Below the pieces are notes generated by a model that saw only the letters and a program-made list of their open reading frames with translations, ran no database searches and was not told where the DNA came from. Below are positions 1-6,113 of a stretch of 7,212 nucleotides of DNA, in pieces. The stretch comes from Bordetella parapertussis (GTDB lineage Bacteria; Pseudomonadota; Gammaproteobacteria; Burkholderiales; Burkholderiaceae). Position numbers and translations under genes: made by a program. The stretch's first letter is position 1, and every line of letters begins with the position of its first letter. Location of the stretch: assembly GCA_945901665.1 (NCBI GenBank), contig CAMDLJ010000130.1, positions 1 to 7,212 on the forward strand, read 5' to 3'.

Positions 1-409
1 TGAGGGCGAGCAGTCCACGCGCGCTGGCCACACTTTCATGTCGGTGATTGTGCAAATCATGCTGATCGACTTGGTGTTTTCGCTGGACTCGATCATCACC
101 GCCGTGGGCATGGTCGACCGCATCGAAATCATGATTGCAGCGGTGATGGCCTCAGTGGTTTTGATGATGGTTTTTGCCAAAGCCATTGGTGACTTTGTCT
201 CCAATCACCCGTCCATCAAAATGCTGGCGCTCAGTTTTTTGGTGTTGGTGGGCGTGGTCTTGATTGCCGAAGGTTTTGAACACCACATTCCCAAGGGCTA
301 TGTGTACTTTGCGATGGCTTTTTCAATGATCGTTGAAATGATCAACATTCGTTTGAGGAAGCGCTCCAGCCAAGTGGTGACATTGCACAAGCAAGACCCG
401 ATGGCTTGA
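1..409 (+). CDS. TerC-family integral membrane protein, C-terminal part (5' end outside window)
   Basis: The reading frame is already open at base 2 and continues through the ATG at 38, so that ATG is internal and the true start lies upstream. About 135 residues are visible. They form four hydrophobic stretches: the one beginning SVIVQIMLIDLVFSLDS, then IEIMIAAVMASVVLMMVFA, MLALSFLVLVGVVLIAEGF and GYVYFAMAFSMIVEMINI. The FSLDSIITAVGM segment is the second acidic membrane motif typical of the TerC family; the first, usually near the N-terminus, would be off the window. The protein ends in a short basic cytoplasmic tail. TerC proteins are linked to tellurite resistance and, in several bacteria, to metal (manganese) export or loading of exported metalloenzymes. 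Which role applies here cannot be told. No tellurite operon genes are visible next to it, so it is probably a stand-alone copy. The family call is firm; the substrate is unknown. Confidence 0.9.
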   Translation, partial: EGEQSTRAGHTFMSVIVQIMLIDLVFSLDSIITAVGMVDRIEIMIAAVMASVVLMMVFAKAIGDFVSNHPSIKMLALSFLVLVGVVLIAEGFEHHIPKGYVYFAMAFSMIVEMINIRLRKRSSQVVTLHKQDPMA

Positions 410-456
410 ATGACCAGCGCTTGTCAGGCCAGCACCTCACGATGTGCCTGAGCCCA

Positions 457-1347
457 TCAACCCCGCAAAATCAAAGCCGACCCCAATACCGCCATGGCCG
501 CGCCGCACCAAGCGCCGGCGGCGGGTCGGCGCCGATAAACACCCCACAACAAGGGCAGCAACAGCACGGGTGATAGGGACGAAAACAGGCCCACCAAATT
601 GGCCGGTCCGGTTATGAGGGCTTGCAAAATCAAGGTCATGCCCACGCCCATGGCAATGGTGGCGCTGGCCCAGGTGTGAAAAGCGGTTTTCAGCGTCATG
701 CGCTGCTGAATTTGGGCCACTTGAGCGCCTGCCCACCACAAAGCCGCATGGGCCAAAAAGCTCGCGCTGGTGCGCACCGCCGAAGCCGCAATGGCATCCA
801 TGCCATCGGTCATCATGGGTTTGATCATCAAGGTGGCCACCGATTGGCACAAGGCGGCCAACAAGCCCAGGGCCACACCGACGGCCAAAGGGCCACGGGT
901 GCTCTCCCAAGCATGGGTCTCACTGCCACGCCGCCCCCAGGCAATGGCCACCATCACACCCGACACCAGCAAGCTCGCGCCAAGCAATGTCCAGCCCCAC
1001 AAGGTTTCACCCAAAAATACCCAAGCCAAACAGGCAGAGAACAAGGCGTGGGAGGCAAACAAAACACCGCTGCGCCGCGGGCCCAATCGGTTCATGCAGG
1101 CAAACAAAGCTGTGTCGCCAATGAAGATGCCGATCAAGCCCGACAAAGCCAACCACGCCACGCTGGGCCCGTCCAAGCTGCGCCATTGACCGGTGTACAA
1201 AGCCACAGCCCACAACAAAACCAGGGCAAAAAACAAACGCCAGCGGGTGAAAGAAAAAGCCCCCAATTGGCTGGCGGCAGTGGCAGAAAACAAGCTGCCA
1301 AAAGCCCAGCACAAAGCGGCCAAGGCCGCCAGTAATTCCGCTGGCAA
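457..1347 (-). CDS. DMT-superfamily (EamA-type) permease, probable TTG start
   Basis: From the TTG at 1347 this encodes about 296 residues, the usual length for a ten-helix EamA drug/metabolite transporter. Two homologous halves are visible, roughly residues 3-135 and 152-293. The first half has PAELLAALAALCWAFGSL as helix 1 and the family-like LFASHALFSACLAWVFLGE block near residues 96-114. The second half has the matching GLFSSLSPVLLLPLLWGV block near 253-270. The frame has no ATG near the start of the first helix. The only in-frame ATG lies 174 bp further upstream, deep inside pmbA, and would add a non-membrane leader of unrelated composition. TTG at 1347, five bases after the pmbA stop, fits best; the CTG at 1356 is a weaker alternative. 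I see no clear Shine-Dalgarno, so translation is probably coupled to pmbA. The substrate cannot be predicted from sequence. The gene converges on the TerC gene with a 47-bp gap. Confidence 0.85.
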   Translation of the reverse strand: MPAELLAALAALCWAFGSLFSATAASQLGAFSFTRWRLFFALVLLWAVALYTGQWRSLDGPSVAWLALSGLIGIFIGDTALFACMNRLGPRRSGVLFASHALFSACLAWVFLGETLWGWTLLGASLLVSGVMVAIAWGRRGSETHAWESTRGPLAVGVALGLLAALCQSVATLMIKPMMTDGMDAIAASAVRTSASFLAHAALWWAGAQVAQIQQRMTLKTAFHTWASATIAMGVGMTLILQALITGPANLVGLFSSLSPVLLLPLLWGVYRRRPAAGAWCGAAMAVLGSALILRG

Positions 1348-1352
1348 GGGGC

Positions 1353-2759
1353 TCAGCTGCCAGCCACCATCATGCGGTTGATGAGCACCGAGCCCACGGT
1401 CTTGGCACCCATGTTGTAGGTATCGGCTCCCACGGCCTGAATGCCTTGGAACATGTCTTTGAGGTTGCCCGCAATGGTGATCTCTTGAACGGGATAGGCA
1501 ATTTCGCCCTTCTCGACCCAAAAGCCACTGGCACCGCGGGAATAGTCACCGGTCACGCCATTCACGCCTTGGCCCATCAACTCAATCACGAACAAGCCCG
1601 TGCCCAGTTTCTTCAGCATGGCGGGCAAGTCATCGCTGGAACGGGTCTGGCTGGAAGTCAGGCTCAAGTTGTGCGATCCACCCGCATTGCCAGTGGTGGG
1701 CATGCCCAATTTGCGCGCCGAGTAGGTGCTTAAAAAATAGCCCTGCACCCGGCCATCGTCGACCACTTTGCGCGAGCGGGTGATCACCCCTTCTTCGTCA
1801 AACGGTGAGCTGCCTTTGCCACGCATGACATGCGGGTCTTCGTGCATCTGTATGTGCTTGGGAAAAACCGCTTGGCCCATGCTGTCGAGCAAAAAGCTGC
1901 TTTTGCGGTAGAGAGATCCGCCGCTGATGGCATGCACAAACGAGCCCATCAGCCCGGCTGCCAAGGTGGATTCGAACAACACCGGGCATTCGATGGTGGC
2001 CAACTTGCGCGAGCGCAAGCGGCTCAGCGCCCGCTCGGCGGCATAGCGTCCCACGGCTTGCGGGGCAGCCATGTCGCTGGCGCGGCGCATCGAGGTGTAC
2101 CAAGCATCGCGTTGCATGTCGTCATCTTGATCGGGCGACGCCGCAATCGGGGCCACCGACAAGCTGTGGCGCGAACTGGCATAGCCGCCTCTAAAGCCAT
2201 GGGTATGGGCACTGAAAAAATGGCTGTGCTGGGCCGACACCGAAGCGCCTTCGCTGTTGACGATGCGCGCATCGGTGTCCAAAGCGGCCGCCTCGCAGCG
2301 CAAAGCCAATTCGGCCGCGCCCTCGCTGGTGATGTCCCAAGGGTGGAACAAATCCAAATCAACATGTTGATGGGCAATGTCTTGGGCGTCGGGCAATCCC
2401 GCCATGGGGTCCTCGGCGGTGAAGCGGGCAATGTCATGGGCCGCTTGCACCGTGCGCTCAATGGCCGCCGTTGAAAAGTCCGAGGTGCTGGCGTTGCCCC
2501 GGCGGTTGCCAACATAAACGGTCACGCCCAGTGATTTGTCGCGGTTGCGCTCGACCGTCTCCAGTTCGCCTTTGCGCACCGACACACTCAAGCCACAGGC
2601 TTCCGAGGCTTCGGCCCCCGCATCGGTGGCACCGAGTTTTTTGGCGTGCGCCAGGGCATGGTCAACCAAGGCCTCAAATTGGTCTCGTCGATGGCTGAAA
2701 CCAGCGTATTCTGGGGAGGTGTTGGCAGCGTGGCCGCGGTGTGTGGGGGTTTGGTGCAT
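1353..2759 (-). CDS. pmbA: PmbA/TldE, non-catalytic partner of the TldD metallopeptidase
   Basis: From ATG 2759 this gives 468 residues, close to the roughly 450 usual for PmbA/TldE. The N-terminal domain carries GLSVSVRKGELETVERNRD (about residues 56-74) and GNASTSDFSTAAIERTV. The C-terminal domain carries HAISGGSLYRKSSFLLD (276-292) and QGVNGVTGDYSRGASGFWVE (397-416), all hallmarks of the family. The HExxxH zinc motif of TldD is absent, as expected for the TldE subunit. In E. coli the TldD-TldE pair matures microcin B17 and degrades CcdA; in most bacteria its substrates are modified or unstructured peptides. No tldD is in the window. An in-frame ATG at 2801 would add 14 residues, but it lies upstream of the likely promoter, so 2759 is preferred. 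The gene is divergent from darP, as in E. coli, and the transporter gene follows on the same transcript. The family call is firm; the start is less so. Confidence 0.95.
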   Translation of the reverse strand: MHQTPTHRGHAANTSPEYAGFSHRRDQFEALVDHALAHAKKLGATDAGAEASEACGLSVSVRKGELETVERNRDKSLGVTVYVGNRRGNASTSDFSTAAIERTVQAAHDIARFTAEDPMAGLPDAQDIAHQHVDLDLFHPWDITSEGAAELALRCEAAALDTDARIVNSEGASVSAQHSHFFSAHTHGFRGGYASSRHSLSVAPIAASPDQDDDMQRDAWYTSMRRASDMAAPQAVGRYAAERALSRLRSRKLATIECPVLFESTLAAGLMGSFVHAISGGSLYRKSSFLLDSMGQAVFPKHIQMHEDPHVMRGKGSSPFDEEGVITRSRKVVDDGRVQGYFLSTYSARKLGMPTTGNAGGSHNLSLTSSQTRSSDDLPAMLKKLGTGLFVIELMGQGVNGVTGDYSRGASGFWVEKGEIAYPVQEITIAGNLKDMFQGIQAVGADTYNMGAKTVGSVLINRMMVAGS

Positions 2760-2768
2760 AGCGGCGGC

Positions 2769-2775
2769 TATGATA
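2769..2775. promoter_or_regulatory. Symmetric -10 box (TATGATA) between pmbA and darP
   Basis: The 65-bp spacer between the two divergent starts contains TATGATA. It reads as a good -10 hexamer, TATGAT, toward darP, and as TATCAT on the other strand toward pmbA. Toward darP it would give a leader of roughly 45 nt. Toward pmbA it would place the transcription start only a few bases before ATG 2759. I see no convincing -35 at the right spacing in either direction. The assignment rests on the -10 element alone. Confidence 0.45.
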
Positions 2776-2824
2776 CTTGCCCCAGGTGATGTAGCTCGCA
2801 CACCCGGTTACAAACCCACAGAAC

Positions 2825-3457
2825 ATGGCACGCAAACCCAAAAAAGGCTACTTCGTCAAAGGTCAATTCGTGGCCGAAGGCAGCGAGGAAGACCTCGCCC
2901 TGAAACGCGAGGCCAAAGGCAATGAAGGCACCAGTAAAACTGACCTCAAGCGCGAAAGCGTTGAGCTGCAAAAGCTGGGTGAAGACCTGATGGACTTGCG
3001 CAGCGCGTTGATGCTGCGCCTGACCAGCCAAGGCCATGTGGACGAAAAACTATCAGACGCACTGGTTCATGCGCGGCAAATCACCAACTTTGAAGGCCGG
3101 CGTCGGCAAATGCAGTTCATTGGCAAACTCATGCGCAAGTTGCCCGAGGAGGCCTTGCAAGCGGTGCGCGATGCCTTGTTTGAGCAACACAGCGGCAGTG
3201 CCAGCGAAACCCTGTCGCTGCACCTGAGCGAGCAGTGGCGCCTGCGCTTGATCGACAACGATGCGGCCCTGGATGAGTGGGTCGCCCAACACCCCGACAC
3301 CGACATCCAACAACTGCGTGCCCTGGTGCGCCAAGCGCGCAAAGACCACCTGAGCGACGCCAAAACCGTCTCCCAAGGCTTGGCACCGCGCCAAGGCCGG
3401 GCCTTTCGCGAACTGTTTCTCCTCATCAAGTCCCAGCTCAACACCAGCCATGCCTGA
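2825..3457 (+). CDS. darP: Ribosome-associated protein DarP (YjgA, DUF615), 50S assembly factor
   Basis: The product has 210 residues and is highly charged, as is usual for the DUF615/YjgA family (E. coli about 183). The conserved core is visible: KTDLKRESVELQKLGEDL (38-55) followed by the family signature GRRRQMQFIGKLMRKL (91-106) and the C-terminal GRAFRELFLLIK (191-202). In E. coli the protein (renamed DarP) associates with late 50S precursors and helps assembly of the peptidyl-transferase region. The N-terminus is basic (MARKPKKGYF), as fits an rRNA-binding protein. It acts in the cytoplasm. ATG 2825 is the first usable start after the -10 box at 2769-2775, although the Shine-Dalgarno is weak (CAGAA). 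The gene is divergent from pmbA, an arrangement shared with E. coli, and its last 8 bases overlap the start of mog. Some homologues carry the older label of alpha-helix or dual-action ribosome protein. Confidence 0.93.
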   Translation: MARKPKKGYFVKGQFVAEGSEEDLALKREAKGNEGTSKTDLKRESVELQKLGEDLMDLRSALMLRLTSQGHVDEKLSDALVHARQITNFEGRRRQMQFIGKLMRKLPEEALQAVRDALFEQHSGSASETLSLHLSEQWRLRLIDNDAALDEWVAQHPDTDIQQLRALVRQARKDHLSDAKTVSQGLAPRQGRAFRELFLLIKSQLNTSHA

Positions 3458-4067
3458 TACACCAGCCCCCTTGCCTGCTTTGGAGCGTGTTCGCATTGGC
3501 ATCGTCTCCATCAGCGACCGTGCCTCCAGCGGTGTCTATGAAGACAAAGGCCTGCCCGCCCTGCGCGATTGGCTGGGCCTAGCGCTGCGCAACCCCATCG
3601 ATTGGGAGCCCCGCCTGATTGCCGATGAACAAGCGTTGATCAGCCAAACGCTGATTGAACTCGTCGACTTGGGATGCGATTTGGTGCTGACCACGGGCGG
3701 CACCGGCCCGGCCAAACGCGACGTGACGCCCGAGGCCACTCTGGCCGTGGCGGACAAAGAAATGCCTGGCTTTGGCGAACAAATGCGCCAAATCAGCTTG
3801 CGCTTTGTGCCCACCGCCATTTTGTCGCGCCAAGTGGCCGTGATCCGAGGCCAAAGTCTGATCATCAACCTGCCTGGCCAACCCAAGTCGATTGCCGAAA
3901 CCCTGGAAGGCCTCAGAGACGACCAGGGCCAAACCCTGGTGCATGGGATTTTTGCGGCTGTGCCCTACTGCGTGGATTTGATCGGTGGGGCGTACATGGA
4001 AACCGATGACGCGGTTTGCAAAGCCTTCAGGCCCAAATCGGCCCAGCGCGCAAAAACGGCTAAATAA
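3450..4067 (+). CDS. mog: Molybdopterin adenylyltransferase (Mog/MogA)
   Basis: This is a 205-residue protein that aligns by eye almost end to end with E. coli Mog (195 aa). Clear motifs are IGIVSISDRASSGVYEDKG (16-34), the TTGGTGPAKRDVTPEAT block (81-97), MPGFGEQMRQISL (105-117), SRQVAVIRG (126-134) and NLPGQPKSIAETLEG (140-154). TTGGTG and LPGQPKS form the molybdopterin/ATP-binding site. The enzyme adenylates molybdopterin using ATP, preparing it for molybdenum insertion by MoeA, in the cytoplasm. The tail AFRPKSAQR matches the E. coli C-terminus. The ATG lies inside the last codons of darP (8-bp overlap) with no clear Shine-Dalgarno, so translational coupling is likely. The first 13 or so residues are Pro/Ala-rich and not conserved with E. 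coli. No other molybdenum-cofactor gene lies in the window. MoaB is the main alternative, but the length and the DVTPEAT/LPGQPKS context favour Mog. Confidence 0.96.
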   Translation: MPDTPAPLPALERVRIGIVSISDRASSGVYEDKGLPALRDWLGLALRNPIDWEPRLIADEQALISQTLIELVDLGCDLVLTTGGTGPAKRDVTPEATLAVADKEMPGFGEQMRQISLRFVPTAILSRQVAVIRGQSLIINLPGQPKSIAETLEGLRDDQGQTLVHGIFAAVPYCVDLIGGAYMETDDAVCKAFRPKSAQRAKTAK

Positions 4068-4068
4068 G

Positions 4069-4083
4069 TGTGCTCAGCGCACA
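4069..4083 (+). other. Small inverted repeat just after mog
   Basis: TGTGC-TCAGC-GCACA is a perfect 5-bp stem with a 5-base loop, starting 2 bases after the mog stop codon. It has no following T run, so it is not a convincing intrinsic terminator. It may simply protect the 3' end or be chance. Confidence 0.25.
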
Positions 4084-4111
4084 AGGCCCCATGGCTGCGC
4101 ACCTTTGCATG

Positions 4112-4136
4112 AAAAAGGCCTTTGGGCGAGCGCCTT
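4112..4136 (-). terminator. Weak terminator-like hairpin overlapping the stop of the small gene behind cysE
   Basis: Read on the minus strand, AAGGC pairs with GCCTT across a 12-base loop, and five T residues run through the end of the stem and beyond it. The 5' arm takes in the last two bases of the TAA stop codon of the 112-residue gene. The stem is short and the loop large, so this is only a plausible end for the trmJ-cysE transcript. The rest of the 67-bp convergent gap holds nothing else I can name. Confidence 0.3.
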
Positions 4137-4473
4137 AAAACTCGAAATAAATCTCACCGAAGTGCAGCACCAAAGGCTCTCCGCCGTGCTCCTCGTGGGT
4201 ATTCCATGACAATAATTTGGCGTCTTGCACCAAGTGGTAAAGCAAGGCGTCTGAAAAAGTTGAAAAATTGTCCAGGTTCAGTGCGTTGCGGTCTTCGGCG
4301 TTCAAATACCAGGGGCCCTCTTCGGTGCTCGGTGGGGTGATGGTCAATGAGGTTTTGAACAGCGGCATCATCAAGCCAAATTGCTCAATGGTGTATTCCA
4401 ATTCACCGCTCCAGCACCCCCGCTTCTCCCACAGGAGCGTCATGCTCACCGGGCGAATTTTGAGGGTTTTCAT
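4135..4473 (-). CDS. Uncharacterised 112-residue protein translationally coupled to cysE
   Basis: I do not recognise this family. The ATG overlaps the cysE stop as ATGA (4473-4470), a classic translational-coupling junction, so the frame is very likely real and the last gene of a trmJ-cysE cluster. The protein has no membrane segment or signal peptide. It is rich in aromatic residues (WEKRGCWSGELEY near 15-27, GPWYLNAED near 53-61, HFGEIYFEF at the C-terminus), fairly acidic in the second half, and has only one Cys (C20). Alternating hydrophobic stretches (SLTITPP, LVLHFGEIYFEF) suggest a small mixed alpha/beta fold. Hand-counting positions 4141-4440 gives about 52% GC, lower than the surrounding genes. 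In some other proteobacteria, such as Azotobacter, the slot after trmJ/trmH-cysE is taken by iscR; this protein does not look like IscR. Function is unknown. Confidence 0.75.
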   Translation of the reverse strand: MKTLKIRPVSMTLLWEKRGCWSGELEYTIEQFGLMMPLFKTSLTITPPSTEEGPWYLNAEDRNALNLDNFSTFSDALLYHLVQDAKLLSWNTHEEHGGEPLVLHFGEIYFEF

Positions 4474-5243
4474 TCGATCAATCGATTGAGCTTTTCGGTC
4501 TCGCCGAGGGCGGCTGGCGATGAAGCCTGGGGCAGATGATCGGGTTTGTGCCCAGCACTCAATTGCTCGATGGCCTGGCTCAGTTGCAAAATTTGTTGCT
4601 CCTGGCGGGCACAGGTGTCAATCAAGCCACGCAATGCCACGCTGATGGGGTCGTCCGATGCCGTCACGCCGTAGGCCGAAAAACCCATGCGCTGTGCCGC
4701 CGCTTCGCGCTGGTTATCGGCTTTGGCATCGGCCAAGATGATGCGCGCCGGGTTGCCCACGGCTGTTGCGCCTGCAGGTACCGGCTTGGTCACCACCGCA
4801 TTGGAGCCAATGCGCGCGCCATCTCCCACGGTGAACCCGCCCAACACCTTGGCCCCCGCACCCACCACCACGTCGCAGCCCAAGGTGGGGTGGCGTTTGG
4901 TGCCTTTGTACAAAGACGTTCCACCCAAGGTCACGCCTTGGTAAATGGTGCACCCGTCACCAATGACCGCGGTCTCGCCCACCACCCCACCCATGGCGTG
5001 GTCAAAAAACACCCTGTGCCCAATGCGCGCTGCGGGGTGGATTTCAATGCCTGTGAGCCATCGTGAGATATGCGATACAAAACGCCCCAGCCAGCGCAAG
5101 CCCCAACCCCAACAGCCATGGGCCAAGCGGTGCAAGATCAAGGCGTGCAAGCCCGGGTAGCAGGTCAACACCTCCCAGCGGCTGCGCGCGGCGGGGTCGC
5201 GATCCAGGATGCACTGGATGTCGGATTGGATTCGGGCAAACAT
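4470..5243 (-). CDS. cysE: Serine O-acetyltransferase (CysE)
   Basis: CysE transfers acetyl from acetyl-CoA to L-serine, giving O-acetylserine, the first step of cysteine synthesis. The 257-residue protein has a short N-terminal helical domain (1-62), then the left-handed beta-helix of hexapeptide repeats. It shows GIEIHPAARIGHRVFFDHAMG (65-85), with catalytic His82 (E. coli His158), then GVVGETAVIGDGC and QGVTLGGTSLYKGTKRHPT (102-120), the CoA-site region, and IGSNAVVTKPVPAGATAVGNPARII. Glu67 sits where E. coli has Asp143; Glu here is common in short-type enzymes. The C-terminal extension (about 175-257) contains ALRGLIDTCARQEQQILQL, a probable coiled coil followed by a Pro/Ser linker and a charged end. 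I recall a similar tail in other Burkholderiales. The ATG at 5243 lies 12 bp after the trmJ stop without a clear Shine-Dalgarno, so co-transcription is likely. The short unrecognised gene follows by ATGA overlap. Confidence 0.96.
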   Translation of the reverse strand: MFARIQSDIQCILDRDPAARSRWEVLTCYPGLHALILHRLAHGCWGWGLRWLGRFVSHISRWLTGIEIHPAARIGHRVFFDHAMGGVVGETAVIGDGCTIYQGVTLGGTSLYKGTKRHPTLGCDVVVGAGAKVLGGFTVGDGARIGSNAVVTKPVPAGATAVGNPARIILADAKADNQREAAAQRMGFSAYGVTASDDPISVALRGLIDTCARQEQQILQLSQAIEQLSAGHKPDHLPQASSPAALGETEKLNRLIE

Positions 5244-5255
5244 GAGGCCGCGAGT

Positions 5256-6008
5256 TTATCGCTTGCCCTCGTTTTTCGCCTGCGCCGCTTGCGACATGCT
5301 TTTAGCGATGCCGCGCAGGATGTGAATTTCTTCGGCCGTGGGTGCCGCACGATTGAACAGCTGTTGCAAGCGAGGCATGAGTTTTTTGGGGGCCTGCGGG
5401 TTCAGAAATCCCAATGCCACCAAGGCCTCCTCCCAATGCTTGAGCATGCCCGCCACACTGGCTGCGTCGGCGGGCTGTGCTGAGTCCGTCGCATCAGGGG
5501 TCTGGCTGGGCGCAAAGCCGCCCAAGGCCAGTCGCCACTCGTAAGCCAATACCTGGACCGCCGCGCCCAAATTGAGAGAACCAAAATCAGCGGCAGTGGG
5601 AATTTGCAGGCACACATGGGCTTTGTAAACATCCTCATTGCGCATGCCAAAGCGCTCAGAGCCCAGCAAAAAAGCCACGCCTGTGGGGGGCGGTGTTTGC
5701 GCCACCAATTCAGCCAGGTGCTCACGTGGGTGCCGGGTCGGTGGGCCAAAGTCGCGCGGCGTCATGGCCGTGGCGCACACATGGCTGATGCCGTCCAAGG
5801 CCTCGTCCAGGGTGGCCACGATGCGGGTGCGCGCTAGCACATCCAAGGCACCGCTGGCGCGTTGGATGGTTTCCTCGCGGCGCAGCACATTGGCCCAGCG
5901 CGGGGCCACCAACACCATGTCGTCAAAGCCCATCACCCGCAGGGCACGGGCGCAAGCCCCGACATTGCCGGCGTGGCTGGTTTCGATCAAAACAAATCGG
6001 GTTTTCAT
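5256..6008 (-). CDS. trmJ: tRNA (cytidine/uridine-2'-O-)-methyltransferase TrmJ
   Basis: This is a SPOUT (TrmH-like) methyltransferase of 250 residues that methylates the 2'-OH of nucleotide 32 in the tRNA anticodon loop using S-adenosylmethionine. The N-terminal motif RFVLIETSHAGNVGACARAL (4-23) holds the conserved Asn of motif 1. Motif 2 is FLLGSERFGMRNEDVY (113-128), and the knotted SAM-binding motif 3 is DFGSLNLGAAVQVLAYEWR (141-159). The C-terminal helical extension ends with LRGIAKSMSQ, as in E. coli TrmJ (LRGILASI). The variable linker at about 165-183 is Pro/Ala-rich. ATG 6008 is chosen over the in-frame ATG at 6050 because homologues begin just before the FVLIETSHAGN strand. Divergent suhB and downstream cysE recapitulate a widespread proteobacterial neighbourhood. 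Some databases would call it TrmH family or RNA methyltransferase group 1; which base it modifies is inferred. Confidence 0.94.
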   Translation of the reverse strand: MKTRFVLIETSHAGNVGACARALRVMGFDDMVLVAPRWANVLRREETIQRASGALDVLARTRIVATLDEALDGISHVCATAMTPRDFGPPTRHPREHLAELVAQTPPPTGVAFLLGSERFGMRNEDVYKAHVCLQIPTAADFGSLNLGAAVQVLAYEWRLALGGFAPSQTPDATDSAQPADAASVAGMLKHWEEALVALGFLNPQAPKKLMPRLQQLFNRAAPTAEEIHILRGIAKSMSQAAQAKNEGKR

Positions 6009-6017
6009 GGCTTTCAC

Positions 6018-6029
6018 ACAGGGCCCTGT
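6018..6029. repeat. Perfect 12-bp palindrome upstream of trmJ
   Basis: ACAGGGCCCTGT is a perfect inverted repeat with no spacer, 9 bases before the trmJ ATG on the minus strand. It could be an operator half-site pair or chance. Its position would overlap the trmJ ribosome-binding region. No regulator is identified. Confidence 0.3.
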
Positions 6030-6071
6030 CCACTTGAACTGGGCGCACACCGAGCGACAAGGCCCGGGGGC

Positions 6072-6077
6072 TAAAAT
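6072..6077 (+). promoter_or_regulatory. suhB: Possible -10 element (TAAAAT) for suhB
   Basis: GGCTAAAATGCC lies in the 158-bp divergent region between trmJ and suhB. TAAAAT differs from the -10 consensus at one base and would start a transcript near 6084, giving a leader of about 80 nt before ATG 6167. No good -35 lies 16-18 bp upstream: TTGAAC at 6034-6039 is 32 bp away and is too far. The promoter is inferred from the -10 alone. Confidence 0.4.
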
Positions 6078-6088
6078 GCCATTGTCGC

Positions 6089-6111
6089 CGCCTGCATCGT
6101 CAGGCGTTTTT
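6089..6111 (+). terminator. Intrinsic terminator/attenuator-like hairpin in the suhB leader
   Basis: CGCCTG-CATCGT-CAGGCG is a perfect 6-bp GC-rich stem with a 6-base loop, immediately followed by TTTTT (6107-6111). It points toward suhB and lies just past the predicted transcription start. No plus-strand gene lies upstream for it to terminate, because trmJ is transcribed the other way. If functional it would act on the suhB leader itself, as an attenuator or as the end of a very short RNA. The hairpin is seen directly; the function is inferred. Confidence 0.5.
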
Positions 6112-6113
6112 CA

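Noticed and set aside
421..452. Possible terminator between the convergent TerC and transporter genes
   Set aside because: CAGGC/GCCTG and GCAC/GTGC can pair only with bulges or a large loop, and neither strand has a T run.
622..1335. Plus-strand open frame of 237 codons opposite the transporter gene
   Set aside because: The translation is Gln/His/Gly/Ala-rich with no fold-like pattern and lies antisense to a well-supported membrane protein. It is a shadow frame of a high-GC gene.
1830..2474. Plus-strand open frame of 214 codons opposite pmbA
   Set aside because: It is antisense to strongly conserved pmbA motifs, with arbitrary composition and no recognised domain.
2760..2801. ATG 2801 as the pmbA start
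   Set aside because: The extra 14 residues are not family-like and would overlap the symmetric -10 box.
6034..6077. TTGAAC paired with TAAAAT as a full sigma-70 promoter for suhB
   Set aside because: The spacing is 32 bp, far from the usual 16-18, so TTGAAC cannot be the -35 of this -10.
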